From Rhodococcus antarcticus (GTDB lineage: Bacteria; Actinomycetota; Actinomycetes; Mycobacteriales; Mycobacteriaceae): 64,000 nt of DNA. The stretch covers positions 620,001 to 684,000 of the forward strand of contig NZ_CP110615.1 of assembly GCF_026153295.1 (NCBI RefSeq), written 5' to 3'. The notes under the pieces are model-generated. The model was not told the DNA's origin and ran no database searches. It saw nothing but the letters and a program-made list of their open reading frames with translations. Positions 33,436 to 40,938 of this stretch are shown here, piece by piece. A program made the translations under genes and the position numbers. Numbering within the stretch: position 1 is the stretch's first letter; each line of letters begins with the position of its first letter.

Positions 33436-34325
33436 AGCGCGCCCGGCTCGGCGCCCGTGACGATGGGGACGCGCACCGCGTTGCCCCACTCGGTCCAGGA
33501 GCCGTCGTAGTTCTTGACGGAGGTGTGCCCGAGCAGGTGGGTCAGCACGAACCAGGTGTGGCTGGACCGCTCGCCGATGCGGCAGTACGCGATGACCTCG
33601 CCCTCGGGGGTCAGCCCGGCCTCCTCGTGGTAGATCGCCTCGAGCTCCGGCCGCTTCTTGAACCGTCCGTCCTCCGCAGCGGCCCTGGCCCACGGCACGC
33701 TCGCCGCGGTGGGGATGTGCCCGCCGCGCAGCGCACCCTCCTCGGGGTAGTCCGGCATGTGCGTGCGCTCGCCGGTGTACTCCGCGGGGGAGCGGACGTC
33801 GATGAGCGGCACGGTGCCGATCGCGGCCTGCACGTCCTCCTTGAACGCCCGGATGGGCGCGTCGTCGCGCTCGACGACGGGGTACTCCGCCGGCGTCACC
33901 GCGGTCTCGTCACGGGTCAGCTCGCGTCCCTCGGCCGCCCACGCAGCGCGGCCGCCGTCGAGCAGGCGGACGTCGGCGTGCCCGAACAGGGTGAACACCC
34001 ACATCGCGTAGGCGGCCCACCAGTTCGACTTGTCCCCGTAGACGACGATCGTGTCCTCGCGGGAGATGCCCTTGCCGCCCATGAGCGCGGCGAAGCCTGC
34101 GCCGTCCACGTAGTCCCGGGTCACGCTGTCGTTGAGCTCGGTGTGCCAGTCGACCTTCACGGCGCCGCGGACGTGCCCGGAGTCGTAGAGCAGCACGTCC
34201 TCGTCGCTCTCGACGACGACGAGGCCGGGCTCACCGAGGTGCTCGGCCAGCCATGTCGTGGACACGAGCCGCTCGGGGTGGGCGTAGTCGGCGAAGTCGG
34301 GGTTCTGCTCCGGCGCGATCGGCAC
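33432..34325 (-). CDS. sseA: Thiosulfate/3-mercaptopyruvate sulfurtransferase
   Basis: A 297-residue tandem-rhodanese enzyme. The inactive N-terminal rhodanese domain runs from [18 protein letters not shown] through [22 protein letters not shown]; the active C-terminal domain holds [28 protein letters not shown] and the catalytic cysteine in [18 protein letters not shown] (CRIGER loop). It moves sulfane sulfur from thiosulfate or mercaptopyruvate to thiols. It matches Rv3283 (sseA). I prefer GTG 34325, which has TTGGAGAT upstream and fits the length of the family; GTG 34358 would add eleven residues. Coupled to sufE by the GTGA overlap. Confidence 0.9.
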   Translation of the reverse strand: MPIAPEQNPDFADYAHPERLVSTTWLAEHLGEPGLVVVESDEDVLLYDSGHVRGAVKVDWHTELNDSVTRDYVDGAGFAALMGGKGISREDTIVVYGDKSNWWAAYAMWVFTLFGHADVRLLDGGRAAWAAEGRELTRDETAVTPAEYPVVERDDAPIRAFKEDVQAAIGTVPLIDVRSPAEYTGERTHMPDYPEEGALRGGHIPTAASVPWARAAAEDGRFKKRPELEAIYHEEAGLTPEGEVIAYCRIGERSSHTWFVLTHLLGHTSVKNYDGSWTEWGNAVRVPIVTGAEPGAL

Positions 34326-34433
34326 GGTGATCTCCAAGGTGTTGGTTGTGCGCTCCACGGTGTCACAGCCCCCCGGCGGAGGCTCAGCCGGCAGTGGGGT
34401 CGACCCCGCGCAGACCCGGGTCGCGGGCGATCG

Positions 34434-34470
34434 TCGACGACCGGGCGGGCGGACGTCCCCCGGTCGTCGA
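34434..34470 (-). terminator. Hairpin between maf and sseA
   Basis: A 12-bp stem (TCGACGACCGGG paired with CCCGGTCGTCGA) around a 13-base loop lies 70 bases after the maf stop codon and 110 bases before the sseA start. It probably ends the accD5-accE5-maf transcript. Confidence 0.6.
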
Positions 34471-34539
34471 GCCGGACGGCGTCCAGCGCACCCTCGCCAC
34501 GCCCGGAGCCGCTGCGCGCCTGCGGGGCAGACGTGTGCC

Positions 34540-35151
34540 TCAGGTGTTCCAGAAGCTGGTGACGCTGAGCCCGAGCTCGCCGAGCAGGCGCCGGACCAGG
34601 GGCAGGCTGATGCCGATCACGCTGGACGGGTCGCCCTCGATCCGCTCCACGAACCAGCCGCCGACACCGTCCAGGGTGAACGACCCCGCGACCTCCAGGG
34701 GCTCGCCGGTGGCCAGGTACGCCTCGACCTCGGCGGACGTGGGACGCGCGAAGTGCACGACGGTGGTCTGCACCGCCGTCGACTCGCCGACCACCTGCCC
34801 GTCGCGCACCCGGAGCACGCAGTGCCCGGTCAGCAGCTCCGCGGCGGCCCCGGCCATGGCCGCCCACCGCTTCCGGGCCACCTCGACGGTGTGCGGCTTG
34901 CCGACGAGCTCCCCGCCGACGTGCAGCATCGAGTCGCACCCGACCACCACCGCGTCCGACCACGCGGGGGCGACGTCGAGCGCCTTGGCCCTGGCGAGGG
35001 CAGCCACCAGCGCCGCAGGCTCGACGGGTCCGAGCACGGCAGCGAGCGCGTCCTCGTCGACGGCGGAGACTCGCACCTGTGGGTCCACCCCGGCGGCACG
35101 GAGCACCCCGAGCCGCGCGGGCGAGGCCGAGGCCAGGACGAACGTGGTCAC
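34540..35151 (-). CDS. maf: Maf-family nucleoside triphosphate pyrophosphatase
   Basis: A 203-residue Maf protein: [19 protein letters not shown] (the SxSxxR phosphate loop), ARAKALDVA (the ExKA-like segment, here ARAKA), [12 protein letters not shown] with the metal-binding aspartate, [13 protein letters not shown], and the [36 protein letters not shown]-terminus. These enzymes hydrolyse non-canonical or excess NTPs such as dTTP/UTP to monophosphates and restrain septum formation when overproduced. Position matches Rv3282 between accE5 and sseA. GTG 35151 overlaps the accE stop (GTGA). No separate promoter is evident. Confidence 0.92.
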   Translation of the reverse strand: MTTFVLASASPARLGVLRAAGVDPQVRVSAVDEDALAAVLGPVEPAALVAALARAKALDVAPAWSDAVVVGCDSMLHVGGELVGKPHTVEVARKRWAAMAGAAAELLTGHCVLRVRDGQVVGESTAVQTTVVHFARPTSAEVEAYLATGEPLEVAGSFTLDGVGGWFVERIEGDPSSVIGISLPLVRRLLGELGLSVTSFWNT

Positions 35152-35477
35152 TGCTGGCGCAGGCTCGCCGACCAGGCACCGGGGCCGGGGTGCAACGGAC
35201 GGCGCAGCAGCTCGGCGGGGTCGCCCCAGCGCTCGCGGCGGCGCGGGGCCGGGGGCTCGCCGCCACCGGCCGCGGCCAGCACCAGCGTGAGCGCCACGAC
35301 CTCGGCGTCGGTGGGCTGACCCCGGACGATGCTGAGCAGCGGCGCGGGGGTGGGCTCGCCTGCGCTCACAGCACCGTCCGGCTCGCCTGCGCTCACAGCA
35401 CCGTCGGGCTCGCCTGCGCTCACCGCACCGTCGGGCTCGCCTGCGCTCACAGCACCGTCGGGCTCGCCTGCGCTCAC
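35148..35477 (-). CDS. accE5: Acyl-CoA carboxylase epsilon subunit with N-terminal nonapeptide repeats
   Basis: A 109-residue small subunit. The C-terminal 65 residues match the acyl-CoA carboxylase epsilon family: [24 protein letters not shown], then [23 protein letters not shown]. It binds the AccD5 beta hexamer and stabilises the AccA3-AccD5 complex. The N-terminal 45 residues are five repeats of VSAGEPDGA (the last altered to VSAGEPTPA), coded by a 27-base tandem repeat in which every unit begins with GTG AGC. The first GTG (35477) overlaps the accD5 stop as GTGA and is taken as the start; any of the later units could also initiate. Mycobacterial AccE5 has a different, longer N-terminal tail. 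Confidence 0.85.
   Translation of the reverse strand: MSAGEPDGAVSAGEPDGAVSAGEPDGAVSAGEPDGAVSAGEPTPAPLLSIVRGQPTDAEVVALTLVLAAAGGGEPPAPRRRERWGDPAELLRRPLHPGPGAWSASLRQQ
35352..35477 (-). repeat. 27-nt tandem repeat (about five units) at the start of accE5
   Basis: Units begin at 35477, 35450, 35423, 35396 and 35369 on the minus strand, each opening GTGAGCGCAGGCGAGCCC. The first four are nearly identical; the third has GCG where the others have GCT, and the fifth diverges after 18 bases. No spacer-like variation is present, so this is a coding minisatellite. Confidence 0.92.
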
Positions 35478-37102
35478 AGCGGGATGTTCCCGTGCTTCTT
35501 GGGCGGCAGCGTCTGGCGCTTGGAGTCCAGCATGCGCAGCGCCCGGGCGACCTGGCCGCGGGTGTGGCTGGGCGGGATGACCGCGTCCACGTAGCCGCGC
35601 TCGGCCCCCACGTAGGGGTTGACCAGGGTGTCCTCGTACTCCTGCTGCAGCTCCGCGCGCAGGGCGTCGACGTCCTCGCCGGCCTCCGCCGCGGCCGCGA
35701 GACGGCGGCGGTGCACGATGCCCACCGCGCCCGAGGCGCCGATGACCGCGATCTGCCCGGTGGGCCAGGACAGGTTGACGTCGGCCCCGAGGTGCTTGGA
35801 GCCCATCACGTCGTAGGCGCCGCCGTAGGCCTTCCGGGTGATGACCGTGACCTTGGGGACGGTGGCCTCGGCGTAGGCGTAGATGAGCTTGGCGCCGCGC
35901 CGGATGATGCCGTTGAACTCCTGCTCGGTGCCCGGCAGGAACCCCGGCACGTCGACGAAGGTGATGACGGGGACGTTGAACGCGTCGCAGGTGCGGACGA
36001 AGCGAGCGGCCTTCTCGCTCGCGTCGATGTCGAGGCAGCCGGCGAACTGCATGGGCTGGTTGGCCACGATGCCCACGCTGCGGCCCTCCACCCGGGCGAA
36101 GCCGATGAGGATGTTGGGCGCCCACAGCTCCTGGACCTCGAGGAACTCCGCGTCGTCGACCACGCGGGTGATGACCTCGCGCATGTCGTAGGGCTGGTTC
36201 GCCGAGTCGGGGATCAGGGTGTCGAGCTCGAGGTCGGTCTCGGTGACGTTCTCGGCCAGTGACCCCTCGGTGAGGTTCTCGGACTCGAAGCGCGGCGCGG
36301 TGCCCAGGTTGTTGCTGGGCAGGTGGGCCAGCAGCTCCTTGACGTAGTCGAGCGCGTCCTGCTCGTCGGCGCCCATGTAGTGGGCCACGCCGGACTTCGT
36401 GTTGTGGGTGCGCGCCCCGCCCAGGTCCTCCATGGTGACGTCCTCGCCGGTGACGGTCTTGATGACGTCCGGCCCGGTGATGAACATCTGCGAGGTCTGG
36501 TCGACCATGACGATGAAGTCGGTCAGCGCGGGGGAGTAGACGTGCCCGCCCGCGCACGGGCCCATGATGAGCGAGATCTGCGGGATGACCCCGGAGGCGT
36601 GCACGTTGCGCAGGAAGATCTCGCCGTAGAGCCCGAGGGAGACCACGCCCTCCTGGATGCGCGCGCCGGCGCCCTCGTTGATGCCGACGAGCGGACGGCC
36701 GGTCTTCAGCGCCAGGTCCATGACCTTGACGATCTTCTCGCCGTAGACCTCGCCGAGGCTGCCGCCGAAGACGGTGGCGTCCTGGCTGAACAGGCACACC
36801 TCGCGGCCGTCGATGGTCCCGTAGCCGGTGACCACGCCGTCGCCGTAGGGACGGTTGTCGGCGAGGCCGAAGTTGGTGGAGCGGTGCCGGACCAGGGCGT
36901 CGGTCTCGACGAACGAGCCCGGGTCGAGCAGGGCGTCGATCCGCTCGCGCGCGGTCATCTTGCCCTTGGCGTGCGCCCGCTCGACGGCCTTGGCGGAGCC
37001 CGCGTGGATGGCGGCGTCCTCCCGGCGGTGCAGCTCGGCCAGCTTGCCGGCCGTGGTGTGCGGGTCGGGCGTCTCGCTGGCGGGCTTCGTCGCACTCGTC
37101 AT
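35474..37102 (-). CDS. accD5: Acyl-CoA carboxylase beta subunit (propionyl/acetyl-CoA carboxyltransferase)
   Basis: A 542-residue carboxyltransferase: [63 protein letters not shown] (N-terminal oxyanion region), [16 protein letters not shown], then the C-terminal crotonase half with [42 protein letters not shown] and the end [11 protein letters not shown]. It transfers carboxyl from biotin on AccA3 to acyl-CoA; an aspartate (DVMGSK) occupies the position that in AccD5 favours propionyl-CoA, which I infer rather than see. Matches Rv3280. The gene leads accE5 and maf with stop/start overlaps. Confidence 0.95.
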   Translation of the reverse strand: MTSATKPASETPDPHTTAGKLAELHRREDAAIHAGSAKAVERAHAKGKMTARERIDALLDPGSFVETDALVRHRSTNFGLADNRPYGDGVVTGYGTIDGREVCLFSQDATVFGGSLGEVYGEKIVKVMDLALKTGRPLVGINEGAGARIQEGVVSLGLYGEIFLRNVHASGVIPQISLIMGPCAGGHVYSPALTDFIVMVDQTSQMFITGPDVIKTVTGEDVTMEDLGGARTHNTKSGVAHYMGADEQDALDYVKELLAHLPSNNLGTAPRFESENLTEGSLAENVTETDLELDTLIPDSANQPYDMREVITRVVDDAEFLEVQELWAPNILIGFARVEGRSVGIVANQPMQFAGCLDIDASEKAARFVRTCDAFNVPVITFVDVPGFLPGTEQEFNGIIRRGAKLIYAYAEATVPKVTVITRKAYGGAYDVMGSKHLGADVNLSWPTGQIAVIGASGAVGIVHRRRLAAAAEAGEDVDALRAELQQEYEDTLVNPYVGAERGYVDAVIPPSHTRGQVARALRMLDSKRQTLPPKKHGNIPL

Positions 37103-37165
37103 GGGAGCGGACTCTAGCCAGGGGGCCCGACAGGACGGTGCGTGGGCGTGCTCACCCTGCTGCGG

Positions 37166-37996
37166 TCATCGGCGGGCGGCGTCCCGCATCCGTCGCACCT
37201 TGGCCGGGGTGAACCCGCGCTCCAGCAGGGGCTGCACCAGCCCGTCCAGCCACACGACCGGCAGCAGGCGGTCCGGCACCGCGGCGCGCCGGCTGCGGCG
37301 CGTGATCATCCGGACCATGGTGCGCACCACCTGCTCCGGGGGGACCTCCGACCACAGCCCGAGCTTCTTGTTGCCCCCCCAGATGAGGTCGCCGGCCGGG
37401 TCGTCGTGGGTCTGGGTCATCAGGTCGGTGCTCGCGAAGGTGGGGTGCAGGCACCCGACGTCGACCCCGTCGGCGCGGCCCTCGATGCGCAGCGAGTCCG
37501 CCATGGCCGTCACCGCAGCCTTGGAGGCGCAGTAGTGCGCCTGCAGCGGCGAGTGGATGGCCGCGGCCATGGAGGCGACGACGAGGACGTAGCCCCTGCT
37601 GGCGGCCAGGTGCGGGTACGTAGCCCGCAGGGTGCGGTAGACCCCGTTGACGTTGACGTCGAGCACGGCCTCGAAGCGGTCCGGGTCCAGGTCGGCGAGG
37701 GTGCCGAAGGCGGTGATGCCGGCGTTGGCGACGGTCATGTCGATGCCGCCGAAGTGCGTGGCCGCGGCGGCCACGGCGGCGTCGACCCCGGCCCGGTCGC
37801 GGACGTCGCAGTCGAAGGCCTCGGCGTTGGGCCCGAGCTCGCGGGCCAGGGCGTGCAGCCGCTCCGGCTCGAGGCCGAGCAGCGCGAGCCTCGCGCCCTT
37901 CTCGGCGAGGTCGCGGGCCAGGAGCTCCCCGAAGCCCCGTGCCGCGCCGGTGATGAGGACGACCTTGCCACGCACGTGCTGGATCTCTCGGGCCAT
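37166..37996 (-). CDS. Short-chain dehydrogenase/reductase
   Basis: A 276-residue classical SDR. The cofactor loop TGAARGFGELLARDL is near residue 16; CDVRDR (aspartate for adenine), NAGITAFG, catalytic serine in VVASMAAAI, and YxxxK as HYCASKAAV (about residues 155-160) follow. After HPTFASTDLM a C-terminal extension with LPVVWLDGLVQPLLERGFTPAKVRRMRD resembles the mycobacterial CmrA/Sadh-like SDRs linked to lipid or steroid reduction; the substrate is unknown. The ATG at 37996 sits directly before MAREIQHVRGKVVLITG; a start further upstream would add sequence without family support. It lies 63 bases before accD5 in the same direction. Confidence 0.88.
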   Translation of the reverse strand: MAREIQHVRGKVVLITGAARGFGELLARDLAEKGARLALLGLEPERLHALARELGPNAEAFDCDVRDRAGVDAAVAAAATHFGGIDMTVANAGITAFGTLADLDPDRFEAVLDVNVNGVYRTLRATYPHLAASRGYVLVVASMAAAIHSPLQAHYCASKAAVTAMADSLRIEGRADGVDVGCLHPTFASTDLMTQTHDDPAGDLIWGGNKKLGLWSEVPPEQVVRTMVRMITRRSRRAAVPDRLLPVVWLDGLVQPLLERGFTPAKVRRMRDAARR

Positions 37997-38036
37997 GGGC
38001 CGAGAACGTAGCGGGTCGGGTACGTGGGCTCGGAGC

Positions 38037-38270
38037 ATGCAGACGCGCATGCGGGTGACGCCAGGGAACCGCGACGCCCTGGCGCGGGTCGCGGAGACCG
38101 AGCTCGGCGGGGTCAGCCTCGACGAGGCGTTGCGCATCCTGCTGCCGGAGCACCTCAGCCGGGTGGCTGACGTCTCGGGGCAGAGTCGGTGCGGTTGCGG
38201 TCGAGTCGTCGGGCGGTTCGCGCAACGCGACTGCTCGGTGGTCAGCGTGCGGGGAACCGCGGAACCATGA
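38037..38270 (+). pseudogene. Solitary antitoxin-like fragment (VapB/RHH-type N-terminus)
   Basis: A 77-codon frame starts at an ATG behind GGAG. Its first 38 residues (MQTRMRVTPGNRDALARVAETELGG, then VSLDEALRILLPEH) look like small ribbon-helix-helix antitoxins of actinobacterial type II toxin-antitoxin pairs. After that the sequence turns Cys/Arg/Gly-rich and loses similarity, as expected after a frameshift or deletion. No PIN-domain or other toxin gene follows in the next 300 bases. It is most likely a decayed relic; an intact orphan DNA-binding protein is possible. Confidence 0.4.
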
Positions 38271-38299
38271 CGGCGGCGGCCTGCGCTCGTAGCTTCCGC

Positions 38300-38434
38300 G
38301 CTCGGGCCCGGTGCCACTTCTTTGGTCGTCGTCGAGGCGCTGGAGGGGGTGGGCGCAGGCTCCGCCACCCCGGTCGAGGACGAGCTGCAGGCGGCGGCAG
38401 AGGCGGCCAGGAGGGCCACTGCGGCGGACCGCAT
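38300..38434 (-). pseudogene. Lipoprotein-like N-terminal fragment
   Basis: The minus-strand ATG at 38434, preceded by GAGG, opens MRSAAVALLAASAAACSSSSTG: a short signal peptide with a lipobox (ASAAAC) and a Ser/Thr/Pro-rich linker, as in actinobacterial lipoproteins. The frame then loses any domain character and runs without a stop into the SDR gene. It looks like the surviving 5' end of a lost lipoprotein gene. The left boundary is approximate. Chance similarity cannot be excluded. Confidence 0.35.
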
Positions 38435-38578
38435 CGTCACCTCGGCCCCAGGTCGCTGGCGACACCGCCGCCGTCGCCCCTGCAGGACCGGACAGCAGGG
38501 TGAACCGCAGACCTGGGAGTGGTTCCACGAACCCGCGCGACCCGCGGTGAGCCGTCCGGTCGCAGCACCCGTGCCACC

Positions 38579-39427
38579 ATGGGACCGGTGGCCGACGACA
38601 CCGCGTGGACCGACCTGGACCGACCCCCGCTGAACGCCCTGGCCCTGGGCCGCGCGCTCGTGGCGCCGGGGGGCTGGGCCGCGCTGGACGTCGTGGCCGA
38701 CACCGGCTCCACCAACGCCGACCTGCTCGAGGCGGCCCGCACGGGGGCCCCGGACCGCACCGTCCTCGTCGCCGAGCACCAGGGCACGGGGCGCGGTCGG
38801 CACGCCCGGACCTGGTCCAGCCCCCCGCGGGCCGGCCTCGCGCTGTCGGTCCTGCTGCGCACCACCGGTGTCCCCGTCTCCCAGTTGGGCTGGCTGCCCC
38901 TGCTGGCCGGGGTGGCCGTGGTGGACGTGCTGCGCCGGGTGGCCGAGGTGGACGCCGTGCTCAAGTGGCCCAACGACGTGCTCATCGGTGGACGAAAGGT
39001 GGCCGGGATCCTGGCCGAGGTGGCCGTGACCAGCCCCGAGCCCGCCGTGGTGGTGGGGGTGGGGCTCAACGTCAGCCTGCGCACCGACGAGCTGCCGGTG
39101 CCCGAGGCCACCTCGCTGACCCTCGCCGGGGCGGCCCTGACCGACCGCGACCCGCTGCTGCGCGCCCTGCTGCGCGAGCTGGGCGACCGGGAGCGGGAGT
39201 GGCGTGCGGGCGGTGGTGACCCTGCGGCCGGCCTCGCCCAGGACTACCGCGCTCGCTGCTCCACCCTGGGCCAGGACGTCCGGGTCGTGCTCCCCCACGG
39301 CGGCGAGCTGCTCGGGCGGGCCGTTCGGATCGACGACGACGGCCGCCTGGTGGTGCGCGACGGCAGCGGTATCGAGCACGTCCTGTCGGCGGGCGACGTC
39401 ACCCACGTGCGCCTAGCCGGCCGGTAG
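38579..39427 (+). CDS. birA: Biotin-[acetyl-CoA carboxylase] ligase
   Basis: About 282 residues, group I (no N-terminal DNA-binding domain). Key elements: DTGSTNADLLE, the biotin/ATP loop EHQGTGRGRHARTWSSP (GRGRxxR motif), KWPNDVLIGGRKVAGIL with the catalytic lysine, and VGVGLNVS, followed by a small SH3-like C-terminal domain with LPHGGELLGRAVRIDDDGRLVV. It activates biotin as biotinyl-AMP and attaches it to the EAMKMEN lysine of AccA3 encoded 7 kb away. Start ATG 38579 or GTG 38588; both leave the domain whole. It matches Rv3279c and is divergent from the accD5 side. Confidence 0.92.
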   Translation: MGPVADDTAWTDLDRPPLNALALGRALVAPGGWAALDVVADTGSTNADLLEAARTGAPDRTVLVAEHQGTGRGRHARTWSSPPRAGLALSVLLRTTGVPVSQLGWLPLLAGVAVVDVLRRVAEVDAVLKWPNDVLIGGRKVAGILAEVAVTSPEPAVVVGVGLNVSLRTDELPVPEATSLTLAGAALTDRDPLLRALLRELGDREREWRAGGGDPAAGLAQDYRARCSTLGQDVRVVLPHGGELLGRAVRIDDDGRLVVRDGSGIEHVLSAGDVTHVRLAGR

Positions 39428-39437
39428 CGTCCCGGCC

Positions 39438-40007
39438 GTGGCCTACCCCGAGGAGGTGCTCGCCGAGGGCGAGGAGCTGGTGCTGCACAAGCACCCGCAC
39501 TGGAAGATGCTCGTCCTCCCGGTGCTGTCCCTCGTGCTGGTGGTCGCGGTCGCGTCGTTCCTGGCGGCGCTGGCCCGCGCCCAGAGCTGGGCGCACGCCG
39601 CGTGGATCGCCCTCGCGGTGCTGGCCGTGGTGGCCGTGCTCCGGTTGACGGTCGGCCCGGTGCTGCGCTGGCGGACCACCCACTTCGTGCTCACCGACCG
39701 CCGGGTGCTCGTGCGCGAGGGGCTGTTCACCCGTACCGGCATCGACATCCCCGTGACCCGCATCAACAGCGTGCAGTTCCGGCACGGGCTGGTGGACCGG
39801 ATGCTCGGCACCGGGACCCTGGTCATCGAGTCGGCCAGCGACGAGCCCCTGGAGTTCGACGACGTGCCACAGGTGGAGCGGGTGCACGCACTGCTCTACA
39901 ACGAGGTGTTCGACGCCTCCCAGGAGGCCGGCCGGTCGGTCCGGCACGAGCCGCACCCCGACGGCGTCCCCCTCCCCGAGCACCGCGGCCGGGGCTGGCG
40001 TCGCTGA
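39438..40007 (+). CDS. Membrane protein with bacterial PH domain
   Basis: A 189-residue protein equivalent in position to Rv3278c. After a cytosolic stretch (EEVLAEGEELVLHKHPHW) come two adjacent transmembrane helices (LVLPVLSLVLVVAVASFLAAL and AWIALAVLAVVAVLRL), then a YdbS/bPH2-type pleckstrin-homology-like domain: RWRTTHFVLTDRRVLVREGLFTRTGIDIPVTRINSVQF, RMLGTGTLVIESAS, and FDDVPQVERVHALLYNEV. The function is unknown; membrane anchoring of the PH fold is consistent with a cell-envelope role. Translation starts at GTG 39438. The birA stop codon TAG forms part of a TAGCGT -10 element (39425-39430), suggesting a leaderless transcript. Confidence 0.85.
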   Translation: MAYPEEVLAEGEELVLHKHPHWKMLVLPVLSLVLVVAVASFLAALARAQSWAHAAWIALAVLAVVAVLRLTVGPVLRWRTTHFVLTDRRVLVREGLFTRTGIDIPVTRINSVQFRHGLVDRMLGTGTLVIESASDEPLEFDDVPQVERVHALLYNEVFDASQEAGRSVRHEPHPDGVPLPEHRGRGWRR

Positions 40008-40100
40008 GCTCGAACCGTCAGGCTCTGGGCCAGGGAACCGCGAGGTGACCGGCGCCGTCGCAGGGGTGGGACCACCCGTTCGTGGAGAGGGGCAACGACC

Positions 40101-40613
40101 GTGACACCCGAGCGCCCCGCCCCGGACCCACCTCTGCCGACCGCCGAGCAGGCCCGGGACGCCGTCGCGACCCGCACCGCCGAGCTCGGGCGCCGGCTGG
40201 AGGCAGCGGCCACCGCTCGCGAGCAGATCGCGGCCGTGCGGGCCCGCACCCGCTCCGACGACGGGCTCGTCACCGTCGAGGTCTCCGCCCGGGGCACGCT
40301 GCTCGACCTGCAGCTGGCGCCCGGTGCCACCGCCCTTCCGGCGGACCGTCTCGCCGTGCTCGTGCTGGGCACCGTTCGTCGGGCCACCGCCGGGGCCGCA
40401 GAGCAGGTGCGGGCGGTGCTGGAGCCGGCCGTCGCGCCCGGGACGGACCTCGACGCGCTGGTCCTCGACCCCGCCGCACCTGCGCAGGACGTACCCGAGC
40501 CCGTGGGGACCGCTCCCGTGCGGGCGGTGCGCCGCAGCGAGCCCGCGGCCGACGAGGAGACCGACGAGCCGGACAGCTGGCTGCGCCCGGCCGGGGCAGG
40601 GGCGGACCGGTGA
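40101..40613 (+). CDS. YbaB/EbfC-like protein of the T7SS-type cassette
   Basis: A 170-residue protein whose N-terminal 110 residues resemble YbaB/EbfC nucleoid-associated proteins: a helix with LGRRLEAAATAREQIAAVRA, then DDGLVTVEVSARGTLLDLQLAPGA, the beta hairpin, and a second long helix ADRLAVLVLGTVRRATAGAAEQV. The last 50 residues are acidic and proline-rich. In actinobacteria YbaB-like proteins of this form commonly precede genes for small WXG/EspC-like proteins and large T7SS-type effectors, as they do here. GTG 40101 has GGAGAGG upstream. The stop overlaps the next GTG start (GTGA). Whether it binds DNA or acts as a chaperone is not known. Confidence 0.7.
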   Translation: MTPERPAPDPPLPTAEQARDAVATRTAELGRRLEAAATAREQIAAVRARTRSDDGLVTVEVSARGTLLDLQLAPGATALPADRLAVLVLGTVRRATAGAAEQVRAVLEPAVAPGTDLDALVLDPAAPAQDVPEPVGTAPVRAVRRSEPAADEETDEPDSWLRPAGAGADR

Positions 40614-40933
40614 CCGGTCCGACGACCTCCCTCGACCACGACGCCGCCCTGCGTGCGGCCGGCGGCTTCACCGACGTGGGCGACGCCGTGGGCGCGGGCG
40701 GACGCGAGCTCCGGGCCGCCCTGACCTCGGTGAGCTGGGGAAGCGACACCGTCGGGGCCGCCCTCGCAGCCCGGCACGCCGCCCGTGCGACCGAGCTCGT
40801 CGACGCCGTGGACGCGCTCGCCGAGCAGCTGCGCGGGCTGCACGCCGGGGTGCGCGCGGCGGTCGCGGGCCTGACCGGGACCGACGGTGACGCCGCGGCC
40901 GACACCACCGACCTCGACCGCGGACGGGGCTGA
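40610..40933 (+). CDS. Small EspC/WXG100-like helical protein
   Basis: A 107-residue, Ala-rich, helical protein without a signal peptide. A first helix (DHDAALRAAGGFTDVGDAVGAGGRELRAAL) leads to a turn with SWGSDTVGAALAARHAAR and a second long helix (ELVDAVDALAEQLRGLHAGVRAAVAGL). A tryptophan-glycine-type turn between two helices is the layout of ESX-secreted WXG100 and EspC-like proteins; the exact family is uncertain because the WxG is not canonical. GTG 40610 overlaps the preceding stop by four bases, and the effector gene starts five bases after its stop, so it is probably a secretion partner for that protein. Confidence 0.65.
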   Translation: MTGPTTSLDHDAALRAAGGFTDVGDAVGAGGRELRAALTSVSWGSDTVGAALAARHAARATELVDAVDALAEQLRGLHAGVRAAVAGLTGTDGDAAADTTDLDRGRG

Positions 40934-40938
40934 GCCTC

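Noticed and set aside
35352..35477. Possible CRISPR-like array
   Set aside because: The 27-base units are directly adjacent, in frame and without spacers; it is a coding tandem repeat.
38322..38633. A 103-codon plus-strand frame before birA
   Set aside because: It overlaps the birA start in another frame and has no recognisable sequence beyond a helical, alanine-rich start.
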